DNA of 6,305 nucleotides from Gemmatimonadota bacterium. Its GTDB lineage: Bacteria > Gemmatimonadota > Gemmatimonadetes > Longimicrobiales > Gaopeijiaceae. The notes under the pieces were generated by a model. It worked only from the letters and a program-made list of their open reading frames with translations. It ran no database searches and was not told the DNA's origin. The DNA is taken from assembly GCA_007129525.1 (NCBI GenBank), contig SKVI01000210.1, positions 1 through 6,305 on the forward strand, read 5' to 3'. Shown here piece after piece: positions 5,628 through 6,305 of the stretch (position 1 is the first letter of the stretch; each line of letters begins with the position of its first letter). The position numbers and the translations under genes are program-made.

Positions 5628-6305
5628 GCAGGAAGGCCAGAGCGTGGCTCGGCGGCATCGGAGGTTTTCTCTTTTTCGTCCTGGTGGCGTGGATCGTCCA
5701 CCGGCTCCTGGGCATGGAGGGCCTCGCGGCCCGCATCCTCTGGGGAAGCCTCCTGACCCTGGGCCTTGCCGCCGGCGGCCTCCTGGCCCGCCTCCTCTGG
5801 GTCACGGGTCCCATGCCCGAAAGCGACGAGCCCGACGACGAAGCCATGGCTCTGAAGGCCGCGGAGGACCGACTGGCTCGCTCCAGCGCGCCCCACTCCC
5901 GCCTGAACCGGCTGCCCCTCACGGTCCTGCTGGGCCCTCGCGGCAGCACCAAGACCACCCTCCTGGCCCGGACGGGGCTCGAGCCCGAGCTCCTGGCCGG
6001 CGAGGTCTTCCAGGGCGACACGGTGGTGGAGACCGAAGGCATCAACCTCTGGTACCGGGACGGCACGGTGTACCTGGAAGCCGGTGGCGGGCTGCTGGAA
6101 GACGAGGACCGCTGGAAGCGCCTGCTTCGCCGGATCCGCCCGTCCAGCTGGGGGGCGGCCCTGGGTCGGGGCCGTCAGGCGCCCCGGGCCGTGGTGCTCT
6201 GTTACGGCGTTGACGAGTTCCTGAAGCCAGGGGCGGGGGAGGCGGTTCCGGCCCAGGCCCGGGAGCTCCGGAAGCGGCTGGCCCAGCTCTCCGCCGAACT
6301 GGGGA
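5624..6305 (+). CDS. tssM: Type VI secretion membrane-complex protein TssM (IcmF), 5' part
   Basis: Large inner-membrane subunit that spans the envelope and binds TssL; only the first 227 codons are here, against a usual length above 1,000 residues. Two hydrophobic helices (about 9-29 and 38-60) form the N-terminal hairpin. A cytoplasmic NTPase-like domain follows, with the P-loop GPRGSTKTT at 104-112, where Thr replaces the Gly that normally precedes the Lys. The family's nucleotide-binding region continues with ELLAGEVF (122-129), a Thr followed by NLWY (137-144), and YLEAGGGLL (150-158) where a D-T-A-G type motif is more usual. APRAVVLCYGVDEFL further on matches the family's next strand. 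The start follows from the ATGA overlap with tssL and the GGGAG site. The gene is cut by the window edge; no frameshift is seen. Confidence 0.94.
   Translation, partial: MSRKARAWLGGIGGFLFFVLVAWIVHRLLGMEGLAARILWGSLLTLGLAAGGLLARLLWVTGPMPESDEPDDEAMALKAAEDRLARSSAPHSRLNRLPLTVLLGPRGSTKTTLLARTGLEPELLAGEVFQGDTVVETEGINLWYRDGTVYLEAGGGLLEDEDRWKRLLRRIRPSSWGAALGRGRQAPRAVVLCYGVDEFLKPGAGEAVPAQARELRKRLAQLSAELG

Noticed and set aside
1..6305. tRNA or rRNA genes, CRISPR arrays, insertion sequences
   Set aside because: No cloverleaf-like, regularly spaced repeat, transposase or terminal inverted repeat pattern was seen.

Overview
The window is a piece of a type VI secretion system (T6SS) locus from a G+C-rich bacterium. 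It holds four T6SS structural genes on the + strand and one unusual gene on the - strand. G+C is roughly two thirds or more by eye, with strong third-position G/C. The TssM P-loop variant and the repeated GEFT-x-LF motifs in a proline-rich membrane protein remind me of Acidobacteriota or Gemmatimonadota. That placement rests on memory, not a search, and is tentative.

Layout: (1) 1-104, no supported gene. (2) 105-1463 (+), a full-length TssK baseplate protein (copy 1). (3) 1474-3213 (-), a 579-aa protein convergent with tssK copy 1, their stop codons 10 bp apart. Its N-terminus looks like the N-lobe of a Ser/Thr kinase without the catalytic lysine. A long Pro/Gly/Ala-rich disordered region follows, carrying five copies of an E/S-F-T motif, then one transmembrane helix and a short tail. 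(4) 3214-3342, a divergent intergenic region with candidate face-to-face promoters and a small imperfect palindrome. (5) 3343-4704 (+), a second, clearly divergent full-length TssK (copy 2). (6) 4705-4889, a gap with no convincing gene. (7) 4890-5627 (+), TssL (DotU type, one C-terminal membrane anchor). (8) 5624-6305 (+), the first 227 codons of TssM, overlapping tssL by ATGA and cut by the window end.

How they work together: TssL and TssM form the inner-membrane part of the T6SS membrane complex. TssK docks the baseplate onto that complex through its C-terminal head. Two different TssK proteins in one locus raise the possibility of a mixed baseplate or two alternative adaptors. The - strand protein is embedded between them and shares its upstream region with tssK copy 2, tssL and tssM. 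It is the least explained element: its topology (cytoplasmic kinase-like head, disordered repeat region, membrane anchor) suggests a scaffold or regulator of this apparatus, but that role is inferred.
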